DNA of 10,659 nt, taken from contig CALJLA010000216.1 in the NCBI GenBank assembly GCA_937983055.1, positions 1 through 10,659 on the forward strand, given 5' to 3'. Positions 1 through 6,176 of the stretch are shown in pieces. The notes below the pieces were generated by a model that made no database searches, had not been told where the DNA came from, and was given only the letters and a program-made list of their open reading frames with translations. The stretch comes from an uncultured Pseudomonadota bacterium (GTDB lineage Bacteria; Pseudomonadota; Gammaproteobacteria; Burkholderiales; Eutrophovitaceae). The first letter of the stretch is position 1. Each line of letters begins with the position of its first letter. The position numbers were made by a program, and so were the translations under genes.

Positions 1-175
1 GCGCTTCGATGTGCTGATCGCGGTCCGGCTCGAGCGTGAGATAGCCCCAGCGGAACGAGCGGGTCTCCGGCGGCTGCGCCCAGAGGCCGGCGATGCGGTC
101 GAGCGTCAGGGCGAGCGCGATCAGCGAGAAGCCGAGAAACAGCAGCGCCAGCTGCAGCCGCGAGAACCGGAACAT
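1..175 (-). CDS. N-terminal fragment of an unidentified membrane-anchored protein
   Basis: Reading the minus strand from an ATG at 175 gives an open frame of 58 codons that runs off the left edge. It begins MFRFSRLQLALLFLGFSL and has one clear hydrophobic segment at about residues 8-28 behind a short basic N-terminus, so it is a signal anchor or first membrane span. A soluble-looking stretch rich in Arg, Trp and Asp follows. The frame starts 60 bp downstream of the stop of the minus-strand membrane gene at 236-937, which suggests co-transcription. No convincing Shine-Dalgarno sequence precedes the ATG. I do not recognise the family, and the visible part is too short to assign a function. Confidence 0.6.
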   Translation of the reverse strand, partial: MFRFSRLQLALLFLGFSLIALALTLDRIAGLWAQPPETRSFRWGYLTLEPDRDQHIEA

Positions 176-235
176 GGGCCGGGACGTTAACCGAACGATG
201 CGCGCTTGCTCAAGCGCGCGATTCCGGGTATCGGG

Positions 236-937
236 CTAGAGGCTGGCGCGGGCGCCTGCACGCCGCCAGATTCCTGCGAGCACCAGAAAGAAGACGGTGA
301 AACCCAGGCCGGAATACCACTCGAGTACGTTCTCGATGCGGTCCTTCAGCGCCTCGTCCGAGAGCAGCGGTCGCACGAAGAAGTTGAACAGGCCCATCAG
401 CAGCATGAGCGCCAGCATGGCGAGCAAGGCCACCGGAATCCACCGGCTCAGCCGCGGAGTCATCCGACCGGCAAGCCGGTGCAGCTGGGCGGCGGCAATC
501 AGCATGCTCAGATAGGTGAAACCGAAGTACACGATTACGCCGTAGCGGCGCATCCAGCGATAAGCCTCGCCCTCGGTGCCGAGAAAGGTGCCGTAGACGA
601 TGAGGAACACTCCAGCGATCACGCCCAGCCACGGCAACCACTTCATCGAGCGCCCGCTGGCGCCCTGGCCGGCGAGCCAAGCGCACGCGCACAGCCAGGT
701 GACGCCCTGGAGGGTACCCGCCGGCAGCATCAGCGCCTGGAACACATGGTTGGCGAGTCCATGCCGCCCGGCGCGGCTGATCGAAGCGCAGCCTTCAAAC
801 AGCGGATTGCATGCCGATATGTACTCCTGTGCAACCGAAATCCAGAACGCCGAGACCGACGCCACCAGGGGCAGCAGCCCTGCCACCAGCGCAAGCGGCC
901 ACAGGGCCAGACCGCGGGAAGGTTGAAACTCAGGCAT
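236..937 (-). CDS. Six-span inner-membrane protein, possibly Frag1/DRAM/Sfk1-like
   Basis: This 233-residue protein has about six hydrophobic segments, at roughly residues 10-34, 64-89, 98-119, 130-152, 165-186 and 205-224, so it is an integral inner-membrane protein. The loop after the first span carries CNPLFEGCASISRAGR, with cysteines 43 and 50. A short NP-x-x-x-GC-x-S-I-S loop followed by six spans reminds me of the Frag1/DRAM/Sfk1 group, but that is a resemblance from memory and not a proven assignment. No catalytic motif is visible. The ATG at 937 is the only reasonable start, because an in-frame stop lies four codons upstream (947-949). The gene is divergent from the c-di-GMP gene at 1209 and probably forms an operon with the truncated gene at 1-175. 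The overlapping plus-strand frame at 206-991 has a basic, low-complexity composition and looks like a shadow. Confidence 0.75.
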   Translation of the reverse strand: MPEFQPSRGLALWPLALVAGLLPLVASVSAFWISVAQEYISACNPLFEGCASISRAGRHGLANHVFQALMLPAGTLQGVTWLCACAWLAGQGASGRSMKWLPWLGVIAGVFLIVYGTFLGTEGEAYRWMRRYGVIVYFGFTYLSMLIAAAQLHRLAGRMTPRLSRWIPVALLAMLALMLLMGLFNFFVRPLLSDEALKDRIENVLEWYSGLGFTVFFLVLAGIWRRAGARASL

Positions 938-1036
938 CGGCGGATGTTAGCGTCATGGACGGGTCATGACTTCGACGGGCTGCGGGCCTGAATGTTGCTG
1001 CCCAGTAGGGCAATTGGGCTGATTCACAAAGAAACC

Positions 1037-1065
1037 ATGTCAACAATGCTACTTAACCATATATT
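1037..1065 (+). promoter_or_regulatory. Candidate sigma-70 promoter for the c-di-GMP gene
   Basis: The 271-bp divergent gap 938-1208 contains one conspicuous AT-rich patch at about 1020-1080. Within it, a -35-like ATGTCA (1037-1042, 4 of 6 consensus bases) and a -10-like TATATT (1060-1065, 5 of 6) are separated by exactly 17 bp. This would give a leader of about 135 nt before the ATG at 1209. An exact TTGACA also lies on the minus strand at 1043-1038, but no acceptable -10 follows it. The rest of the gap shows no gene or terminator. Confidence 0.35.
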
Positions 1066-1208
1066 TTTTCTGGATCTTTGCCGAAGCCGTCGGTATGATG
1101 CAAAGCCTTGCCGCCCGCGGCTGCCGTCATTCTCAGGCGCGCGGGGGCGGGGCTGTTGCGCTTGGCGGCGCGAACGAAGCCCGCAGTTGAGCGCATAGAC
1201 CCGACCAG

Positions 1209-4031
1209 ATGAGCGCCATACGCAAGGTTCTGCACCACCTGCCGTTCAGCAAGCGCGTGCTGCTGATCGTATGGCCGTTCGTCGTCATCGTTGTGTTCCT
1301 GGTGTGGCTTTCGGCCGAAAGCATGACGATTCTGTCGGCGACCCGCTCCTACTCCGAGGGCGAGAGCCTGTGGTCGAAGGCGCAGAAGCGCGCGGTGTTC
1401 CACCTGATGCGCTACTCGGAAACGCAGGACCCCGCCGACTACGCCAGGTACGAACAATCGATCCAGGTGACCCTCGGCGACCGCAGGGCGAGGGAGGAGC
1501 TGATCAAGGACAATCCGGACATTGCGGTGGCCTGGCAGGGCTTCATAGAGGGCCGCAACCATCCGGAGGAGGTGGAAAGCATGATCATGCTGTTCCGCCG
1601 CTTCAAGAACGTCGACTTCATGGCGGAGGTGATCGCGCTGTGGACGCGGGGCGACCAGTACGTCAGCGAAATGGCCGATCTGGCCCGCCAGATGCACGCC
1701 GAGATCAGCGCCGGCGAGGCGACCGCGGAATCGCTTAACGGCTACCGCGAGCAGCTGCTGGAGATCGACACCCGCCTGACCCCGCTTACCGACCAGTTTA
1801 CGCGCACCCTGGGCGGCGCCGCCCGCCAGACCCAGCGCCTGCTGCTGCTCACCACGCTGGCGGCTGCAGGCATGCTGGTGCCGATCGGCCTGGTGCTGTC
1901 GCACCGGATGGTGCGCCGGCGGGAAGAAGCCGAGCAGGCGCTCAAGCTCAGCGAAGAGCGCTTCAACCTGGCGGTGACCGGTAGCAACGACGGCCTGTGG
2001 GACTGGAACATAGTCACCAAGGAGGTGTACTACTCGCCGCGCTTCAAGCAGCTGCTCGGCTACCGGGAGCAGGAGATGGGCAGTACGGTCGAGGCACTGA
2101 TGACGCGGGTGCACCCCGACGACCAGAAATCGATGGTCAGCGCGATGGAGGCTCACCTGCGCCATCGCACGCCGTTCGACGTGGAAATGCGGGTGCAGAC
2201 GAAATCGGGCGAATACCGTTGGTTCCGTTCGCGCGGCCAGTCGGTCGTCGGACCGGACGGGCGCGCGGTGCGGATGGCGGGCTCGATCACGGACATCACC
2301 GACCGCAAGCTTGCGGCCGCCGAACTGTACGCCGAAAAGGAGCGCGCGCAGGTCACGCTGGCCTCGATCGCCGATGGCGTGATCACCACCGATACCGACG
2401 GCTGGGTCGAGTTTCTGAACCCGATTGCCGAGGATCTCACCGGCTGGCGGGCCAACGCCGCGCGCGGGCTGCCGCTGCAGGCGGTATTCCGCATCGTGCA
2501 CGAGTCGACGCGGGAGCCCGCACCGAATCCGATCGAGACAGTGCTGCGCGAGGAGCGCACGATCGAGGTGCCGGCGACCATGCTGCTGGTCAGAAACGAC
2601 GGCAGCGAGATCCCGATCGTGCATTCGGCGGCCCCGATTCGTGGCCGCGATGGCAAGATCAGCGGTGTGGTGCTGATCCTGCACGATGTGAGCCATGAAC
2701 GGCAGTACGCCGCCAAGCTTTCTTACCAGGCCAGCCACGATGCGCTGACCGGGCTGATCAACCGCGCCGAGTTCGAGAAGCGCCTGAGCCTTGCGCTGAA
2801 GAGCGCGGCGCAGATGGGCCGGCATCATGCGGTGATGTACCTCGACCTCGACCAGTTCAAGATCGTCAACGACACCTGCGGGCATGCCGCGGGCGATCAG
2901 CTGATGCGCCAGGTCGCCTCGCTGTTGCAGCGCAGGCTGCGCGAAGGCGACACGCTGGCCCGCCTCGGCGGCGACGAATTCGGCGTGCTGCTGGAAAGCT
3001 GCCCGCCAGACCACTCGCTACGCATCGCGGAGTCGCTGCGCCAGACCATGCGCGACCTGCACTTCGCCTGGGAAGGCCGCTCGTTCAGCATCAGCGTGAG
3101 CATCGGCCTGGTAAACGTCGACGACGGGCTGTTCACCCTTACCGATGTGATGAGCGCGGCGGACGCCGCCTGCTACATGGCCAAGGACAAGGGTCGCAAC
3201 CGGGTGCAGGTGTTCCGCCGGGGCGACACCGAGCTGTCCCTGCGCCAGGGCGAAATGGAGTGGGTCGGCCGCATCCAGAAGGCGCTCGACGAAGACCGTT
3301 TCGTGCTGTATGCCCAGGACATCGTCGAGATCCAGAAGCGGCGCGCGCAGGGCACGCACTGCGAGCTGCTGATCCGCATGCTCGACGAAGACGGCGCGCT
3401 GGTGCCGCCGATGGCGTTCATACCGGCGGCCGAGCGTTACGGTCTGATGCCGTCGATCGATCGCTGGGTGGTGCGCACCGCGTTCGCCACGCTGTCGCGG
3501 ATGAATGCCACTCCCAGGGGCGAGCCGCTGGCGCTGTGCTCGATCAACCTGTCGGGTGCAACCATCAGCGACGAGCAGTTCCTGGACTACGTCGGCGAGC
3601 AGTTCGACCGTTTCGCGCTGCCCCGCCAGCTGATCTGCTTCGAGATCACCGAAACCGCGGCCATCGCCAATCTCGACAAGGCGGTGCGCTTCATAGAGGC
3701 GCTGAAAGGTTTCGGCTGCCGCTTCTCGCTCGACGACTTCGGCGCCGGCATGTCCTCGTTCGGTTACCTCAAGCATCTGCCGGTCGATTACCTGAAGATC
3801 GACGGCGCGTTCGTCAAGGACATGGCCGACGATCCCATCGACCGCGCCATGGTCGAGGCGATCAACAGCGTCGGCCATGTGATGGGCAAGAAGACCATTG
3901 CCGAGTTCGTGGACAGCGACCGTGTGATGGCGGCCCTGCGCGAGATCGGCGTCGACTACGCCCAGGGCTACTGGGTGGCGAAACCGCGGCCGTTCGAGCC
4001 GCGACTGAGTGTCGCCAGCGGCCACGCCTGA
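1209..4031 (+). CDS. Membrane-bound PAS-PAS-GGDEF-EAL c-di-GMP synthase/phosphodiesterase
   Basis: This 940-residue protein is predicted to make and/or break cyclic di-GMP at the inner membrane. Domains in order: a membrane span at about 17-35; a mostly helical periplasmic segment at 36-208 that I cannot assign; a second span at 211-231; a PAS domain at about 248-366 ending ITDITDRK; a second PAS at about 378-497; GGDEF at about 505-665; EAL at about 690-930. The active loop GGDEF is intact (587-591). An RxxD product-inhibition site (R578-D581) sits the canonical five residues upstream. The EAL domain reads ELL at its signature, but metal and catalytic positions known from RocR-type enzymes all appear present: E719, N780, E812, D842, D843, K863, E899 and Q919, with spacings between N780 and Q919 matching the family. 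Both activities are therefore plausible, though one often dominates in such hybrids. The ATG at 1209 is the first start after an in-frame TGA at 1188-1190; its ribosome binding site is weak. It appears monocistronic. The long antisense frame 1053-3014 is a shadow. Confidence 0.95.
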   Translation: MSAIRKVLHHLPFSKRVLLIVWPFVVIVVFLVWLSAESMTILSATRSYSEGESLWSKAQKRAVFHLMRYSETQDPADYARYEQSIQVTLGDRRAREELIKDNPDIAVAWQGFIEGRNHPEEVESMIMLFRRFKNVDFMAEVIALWTRGDQYVSEMADLARQMHAEISAGEATAESLNGYREQLLEIDTRLTPLTDQFTRTLGGAARQTQRLLLLTTLAAAGMLVPIGLVLSHRMVRRREEAEQALKLSEERFNLAVTGSNDGLWDWNIVTKEVYYSPRFKQLLGYREQEMGSTVEALMTRVHPDDQKSMVSAMEAHLRHRTPFDVEMRVQTKSGEYRWFRSRGQSVVGPDGRAVRMAGSITDITDRKLAAAELYAEKERAQVTLASIADGVITTDTDGWVEFLNPIAEDLTGWRANAARGLPLQAVFRIVHESTREPAPNPIETVLREERTIEVPATMLLVRNDGSEIPIVHSAAPIRGRDGKISGVVLILHDVSHERQYAAKLSYQASHDALTGLINRAEFEKRLSLALKSAAQMGRHHAVMYLDLDQFKIVNDTCGHAAGDQLMRQVASLLQRRLREGDTLARLGGDEFGVLLESCPPDHSLRIAESLRQTMRDLHFAWEGRSFSISVSIGLVNVDDGLFTLTDVMSAADAACYMAKDKGRNRVQVFRRGDTELSLRQGEMEWVGRIQKALDEDRFVLYAQDIVEIQKRRAQGTHCELLIRMLDEDGALVPPMAFIPAAERYGLMPSIDRWVVRTAFATLSRMNATPRGEPLALCSINLSGATISDEQFLDYVGEQFDRFALPRQLICFEITETAAIANLDKAVRFIEALKGFGCRFSLDDFGAGMSSFGYLKHLPVDYLKIDGAFVKDMADDPIDRAMVEAINSVGHVMGKKTIAEFVDSDRVMAALREIGVDYAQGYWVAKPRPFEPRLSVASGHA

Positions 4032-4070
4032 CGGCGCGAAACCCGCGGTCCACTGCGGACATCCCCCAAC

Positions 4071-4095
4071 GCGCTTCGGGAAATTCCCGATGTGC
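4071..4095. repeat. Inverted repeat after the c-di-GMP gene
   Basis: TCGGGAA-A-TTCCCGA (4076-4090) is a perfect seven-base inverted repeat about one central base. It is flanked by a further four pairable bases on each side across one mismatch (GCGC with TGTGC, including one G-U pair in RNA). It lies 45 bp after the stop at 4031, where a terminator would be expected, but has no T-tract, so it could be a transcript-end hairpin or a protein-binding palindrome. Confidence 0.45.
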
Positions 4096-4111
4096 AATGC
4101 AGTGCCAACTT

Positions 4112-4136
4112 CTTACGATTCGCTCCAATCGGTAAG
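4112..4136. repeat. Imperfect inverted repeat (hairpin)
   Basis: CTTACGATT (4112-4120) pairs with AATC-G-GTAAG (4127-4136) across the loop CGCTCC, with a single bulged G at 4131. The nine-base-pair stem is followed by no run of T, so a standard intrinsic terminator is not supported. Confidence 0.4.
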
Positions 4137-4206
4137 ACAGCGTTGTCCTAAGCGTCGGTAGCGGCTGGAACCGGCCTCAGGCGTCTGCCGAGCGGCGTGT
4201 CAGGTT

Positions 4207-4229
4207 TACGGGTGCCGAATGCTCCCGTA
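4207..4229. repeat. Short inverted repeat
   Basis: TACGGG (4207-4212) and CCCGTA (4224-4229) form a perfect six-base inverted repeat with an 11-base loop. An alternative pairing of GGTGC (4211-4215) with GCACC (4236-4240) is mutually exclusive with it. This could be chance in a GC-rich region. Confidence 0.25.
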
Positions 4230-4272
4230 CTTGGCGCACCATGGGCTAACTTCCTGATGCAAGGAGTGAAAA

Positions 4273-4310
4273 ACGGAACCTATCAAATTGATAGATTTGA
4301 CGGATTCCGT
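4273..4310. repeat. Nested palindrome upstream of the diiron oxidase-like gene
   Basis: A perfect palindrome TATCAA-A-TTGATA (4281-4293) is enclosed by a second inverted repeat, ACGGAACC (4273-4280) with GG-A-TTCCGT (4302-4310, one bulged A). The whole lies in the most AT-rich part of the gap, 129-166 bp before the ATG at 4439. The inner palindrome has the size and symmetry of an operator for a dimeric repressor; the outer arms would also allow an RNA hairpin. The regulator is unknown. Confidence 0.45.
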
Positions 4311-4423
4311 ATGCATATGCGATTTTCCCGCGCGTGTAGAAAAAATTCTTGTGCTGATCAAAGTCCGCTGCCCCAAACGGTCCCGGCCTTCCACCCAATT
4401 CCGCTCTACGCTACGACGCATCT

Positions 4424-4429
4424 AAGGAG
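4424..4429 (+). promoter_or_regulatory. Strong Shine-Dalgarno site
   Basis: AAGGAG ends nine bases before the ATG at 4439 and fixes that codon as the start, in preference to the ATG three codons later. Confidence 0.75.
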
Positions 4430-4438
4430 AAAAACGTC

Positions 4439-5296
4439 ATGGGTTCGATGAATGAGTTGTCCCCTCACCCCCAATGGGTCGAATCGCTTCACGGGTACGT
4501 GAAGCCCTATTGGGATGAGCTGCTGGACGGCGAGTGGTGCGAAGGCGTGGCGAACACCCAACTTTCGGTGCAGGAGATGCAGGGCTGGATTCTTCAGCTC
4601 TACCCTTTCATTCACGCCTTTCCGAAGTTCCTGGCGGAAGCGCTGACCAAGGTCGAGGACGACTACTCGCGGTCCTTTCTGATCGACAACATCCGGGTCG
4701 AGAAGGCGCATGCCGAGCACTGGATCTGGATGGGCCAGGGTTTTGGCGTATCCCGCGACGAGATGCTGGAACTGGCCGAGGGCAATCGCCCGATCCTGCG
4801 CGACGTTCAGTCGCTGACCGACTGGCTCTGGTACATCAACACCAAGGGGTCGCTCGCCGAGGCGGTGGCCGCCACCAGCTTCGCGATCGAGGGCATTGCC
4901 GGCGATATCGCGCGCAAGGTGACGCCGGGCTACGAGGCTTACCGGGACCATCCCGGCGTGAACATGGGCCCGAAGACCTACAAATGGTTCCGAGAGCACG
5001 CCCACTATGACGACGACCACCCCAAGATCGCGCTTGAGATCGTCAAGCGTTACGCGGTGACCGATCGCATGCAGACGAAGGTCATGCTGGCCGCCAAGCG
5101 CAGCATTCAGTTGCTGCACAATGCGCTGATGACCGGCTATCAGGCTTACACCGAAGCGCCGCAGCGCAATGCGCCGGAAACCGAGCATCGAACGCATGAC
5201 CGGCGCAGCGACCGCCGCCGGGCTCAGGCCACCATCGCGTTCCCGGAGCGTCGCTTCGCCGACCGCCGGGGCCGTGCACGGCGGGCAGTCGCCTGA
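4439..5296 (+). CDS. Heme-oxygenase-fold diiron oxidase-like protein (TenA/PqqC superfamily)
   Basis: This 285-residue protein belongs by pattern to the heme-oxygenase-like superfamily that includes TenA, PqqC, CADD and UndA, soluble all-helical proteins often annotated as iron-containing redox enzymes. It has a complete candidate diiron ligand set: E88-x-x-H91 in the helix NIRVEKAHAEHW, E151 in SFAIEGI, and H187-x-x-x-D191-x-x-H194 in REHAHYDDDH. The ordering and approximate spacing resemble UndA and CADD, favouring an O2-activating oxidase over a thiaminase, but the substrate is unknown. The folded part ends near residue 240. Residues 250-285 form a basic tail with 13 arginines in about 35 residues (HDRRSDRRR, ERRFADRRGRARR), which is unusual for the family and probably disordered. 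A strong ribosome binding site precedes the start, and an intrinsic terminator lies at 5349-5378, so the gene looks monocistronic. No thiamine, PQQ or folate gene is nearby to suggest a pathway. Confidence 0.85.
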   Translation: MGSMNELSPHPQWVESLHGYVKPYWDELLDGEWCEGVANTQLSVQEMQGWILQLYPFIHAFPKFLAEALTKVEDDYSRSFLIDNIRVEKAHAEHWIWMGQGFGVSRDEMLELAEGNRPILRDVQSLTDWLWYINTKGSLAEAVAATSFAIEGIAGDIARKVTPGYEAYRDHPGVNMGPKTYKWFREHAHYDDDHPKIALEIVKRYAVTDRMQTKVMLAAKRSIQLLHNALMTGYQAYTEAPQRNAPETEHRTHDRRSDRRRAQATIAFPERRFADRRGRARRAVA

Positions 5297-5348
5297 ACTG
5301 ACGAAAGAGACGACCGCCTGCCGATTGCCGGCTGGTCAAAGCAGTGCC

Positions 5349-5378
5349 AACGGGCGCCTCGGGCGCCCGTTTCGTTTT
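5349..5378 (+). terminator. Strong intrinsic terminator after the diiron oxidase-like gene
   Basis: AACGGGCGCC (5349-5358) and GGCGCCCGTT (5362-5371) form a perfect ten-base-pair stem with a TCG loop, followed by TCGTTTT. This is a textbook rho-independent terminator about 53 bp after the stop at 5296. It separates that gene from the GntR cassette. Confidence 0.9.
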
Positions 5379-5428
5379 GCGGGCCCGGCGTATCGGCCTG
5401 AAGCGAGGCTGGCCGGCCTTTCGTATTC

Positions 5429-5438
5429 TGTATACAAT
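5429..5438 (+). promoter_or_regulatory. GntR/FCD-type operator over the -10 of the cassette promoter
   Basis: TGTATACA (5429-5436) is a perfect palindrome inside ATTCTGTATACAAT, close to the GTATAC-centred sites recognised by many FCD-subfamily GntR regulators. TACAAT (5433-5438) matches 5 of 6 bases of a sigma-70 -10, so operator and promoter overlap. The -35 region is weak. Transcription would start near 5445, between the preceding terminator and the ATG at 5472. The inferred arrangement is autoregulation by the GntR protein encoded immediately downstream. Confidence 0.55.
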
Positions 5439-5471
5439 GCGCCCGGATCACTCAACAATAAGGTTGCGCCG

Positions 5472-6140
5472 ATGGCGTCGATTCGCCGTATTGAGTTCAC
5501 CCCGGACCTGGCGGACCAGGTTTATCAGCGCCTTTCGGATGCCATCTGCAACGGTGACCTGCAGCCGGGCGCGCGGCTGACCCAGGAAGAACTGGCCGCC
5601 TCGCTGCACGTTTCGCGGCAACCCGTGCTGCAGGCGCTGCGGCTGCTGCGTAAGGACGGGTTCGTGATCGATGCGGGCAGGCGCGGGCTGCAGGTGGCGC
5701 CGCTCGACCCGCAGGCGATTGCCCAGATCTACCAGGTCCGGGCGGTGCTCGATGGCCTGGCCGCCCGCGAAGCGGCCCGGGCGGGTGCCGTGATCGACCG
5801 GGCAATCATCGAAGAGGGGCGTGCGGCCGCGGGCGCCGGGTCGATCGCCGCGATGATCGATGCCGATCTTCGATTTCATAACCTTATCTACGCCGGCTCC
5901 GGCAACCCGCTGCTCGCGCAGACCGCGAACCTGCACTGGCTGCATATTCGCCGCGCCATGGGCGCGGTGCTGCAGGAGACCGGGGTGCGCGATGTGGTGT
6001 GGGTCGAGCATGCCGCAATCCTCGAGGCGATTGCCGACCGCGATGCCGCTACGGCCGAACGGCTGGCCCGCGCGCATGGCGAGAGCGCGGGCGACAACCT
6101 CGCCCGGCAATTACTTACCCGGACGCGACGCGCGTCCTGA
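5472..6140 (+). CDS. GntR-family transcriptional regulator, FCD subfamily
   Basis: This 222-residue cytoplasmic regulator has an N-terminal winged helix at about residues 10-75, with the characteristic LTQEELAASLHVSRQPVLQALRLL recognition region split over residues 36-59, and a C-terminal all-helical FCD ligand-binding domain at about 80-215. The metal-binding residues typical of FCD domains are all present: D132, H136, H180 and H202. The frame is open upstream to 5169, but I place the start at 5472. The preferred ATG has AAGG eight bases upstream, gives the usual family length, and lies after the 5349-5378 terminator and the -10-like element at 5433. It is 36 bp upstream of the dioxygenase gene on the same strand, so it is likely the local regulator of the dioxygenase and SAF oxidoreductase, responding to a small carboxylate or amino-acid-like ligand. 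The ligand is inference from the family. Confidence 0.93.
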   Translation: MASIRRIEFTPDLADQVYQRLSDAICNGDLQPGARLTQEELAASLHVSRQPVLQALRLLRKDGFVIDAGRRGLQVAPLDPQAIAQIYQVRAVLDGLAAREAARAGAVIDRAIIEEGRAAAGAGSIAAMIDADLRFHNLIYAGSGNPLLAQTANLHWLHIRRAMGAVLQETGVRDVVWVEHAAILEAIADRDAATAERLARAHGESAGDNLARQLLTRTRRAS

Positions 6141-6163
6141 CCATCAGGTTTTCGCGACATCCC

Positions 6164-6169
6164 AGGAGG
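6164..6169 (+). promoter_or_regulatory. Shine-Dalgarno site that decides the dioxygenase start
   Basis: AGGAGG is only one base before the in-frame GTG at 6171 but seven bases before the ATG at 6177. The ATG at 6177 is therefore the likely start, two codons inside the longest open frame. Confidence 0.75.
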
Positions 6170-6176
6170 AGTGGCA

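Larger units (their letters stand above)
4032..4438. other. 407-bp intergenic region rich in inverted repeats
   Basis: No convincing coding sequence lies here; the short frames on either strand lack ribosome binding sites and family-like sequence. The region is less GC-rich than its flanks, especially 4260-4350, and holds at least four separate inverted repeats listed individually. It should contain the 3' end of the c-di-GMP transcript and the promoter and leader of the diiron oxidase-like gene. A TTGACG at 4297-4302 could serve as a -35, but no good -10 follows at 16-18 bp. I looked for thiamine and cobalamin riboswitch cores and did not see them. A small RNA is possible but unproven. Confidence 0.5.

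Noticed and set aside
206..991. Plus-strand frame opposite the six-span membrane protein
   Set aside because: Low-complexity hydrophilic translation without a ribosome binding site, whereas the minus strand encodes regular membrane helices.
1053..3014. Long open frame antisense to the c-di-GMP gene (653 codons)
   Set aside because: It lies opposite a gene with clear GGDEF and EAL motifs, its translation is rich in His, Arg, Gln and Ala with no domain pattern, and high GC content lengthens such shadow frames.
4241..4438. Thiamine riboswitch upstream of the TenA-superfamily gene
   Set aside because: The conserved CUGAGA and CUGAUC-type core segments are not present, and the protein looks more like a diiron oxidase than a thiaminase.
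5169..5471. Upstream extension of the GntR gene to 5169
   Set aside because: It would overlap the diiron oxidase-like gene, cross a strong terminator and a likely promoter, and add about 100 residues not seen in the family.
6171..6176. GTG start for the dioxygenase at 6171
   Set aside because: AGGAGG is one base away from this GTG, too close for initiation, while the ATG at 6177 has ideal spacing.
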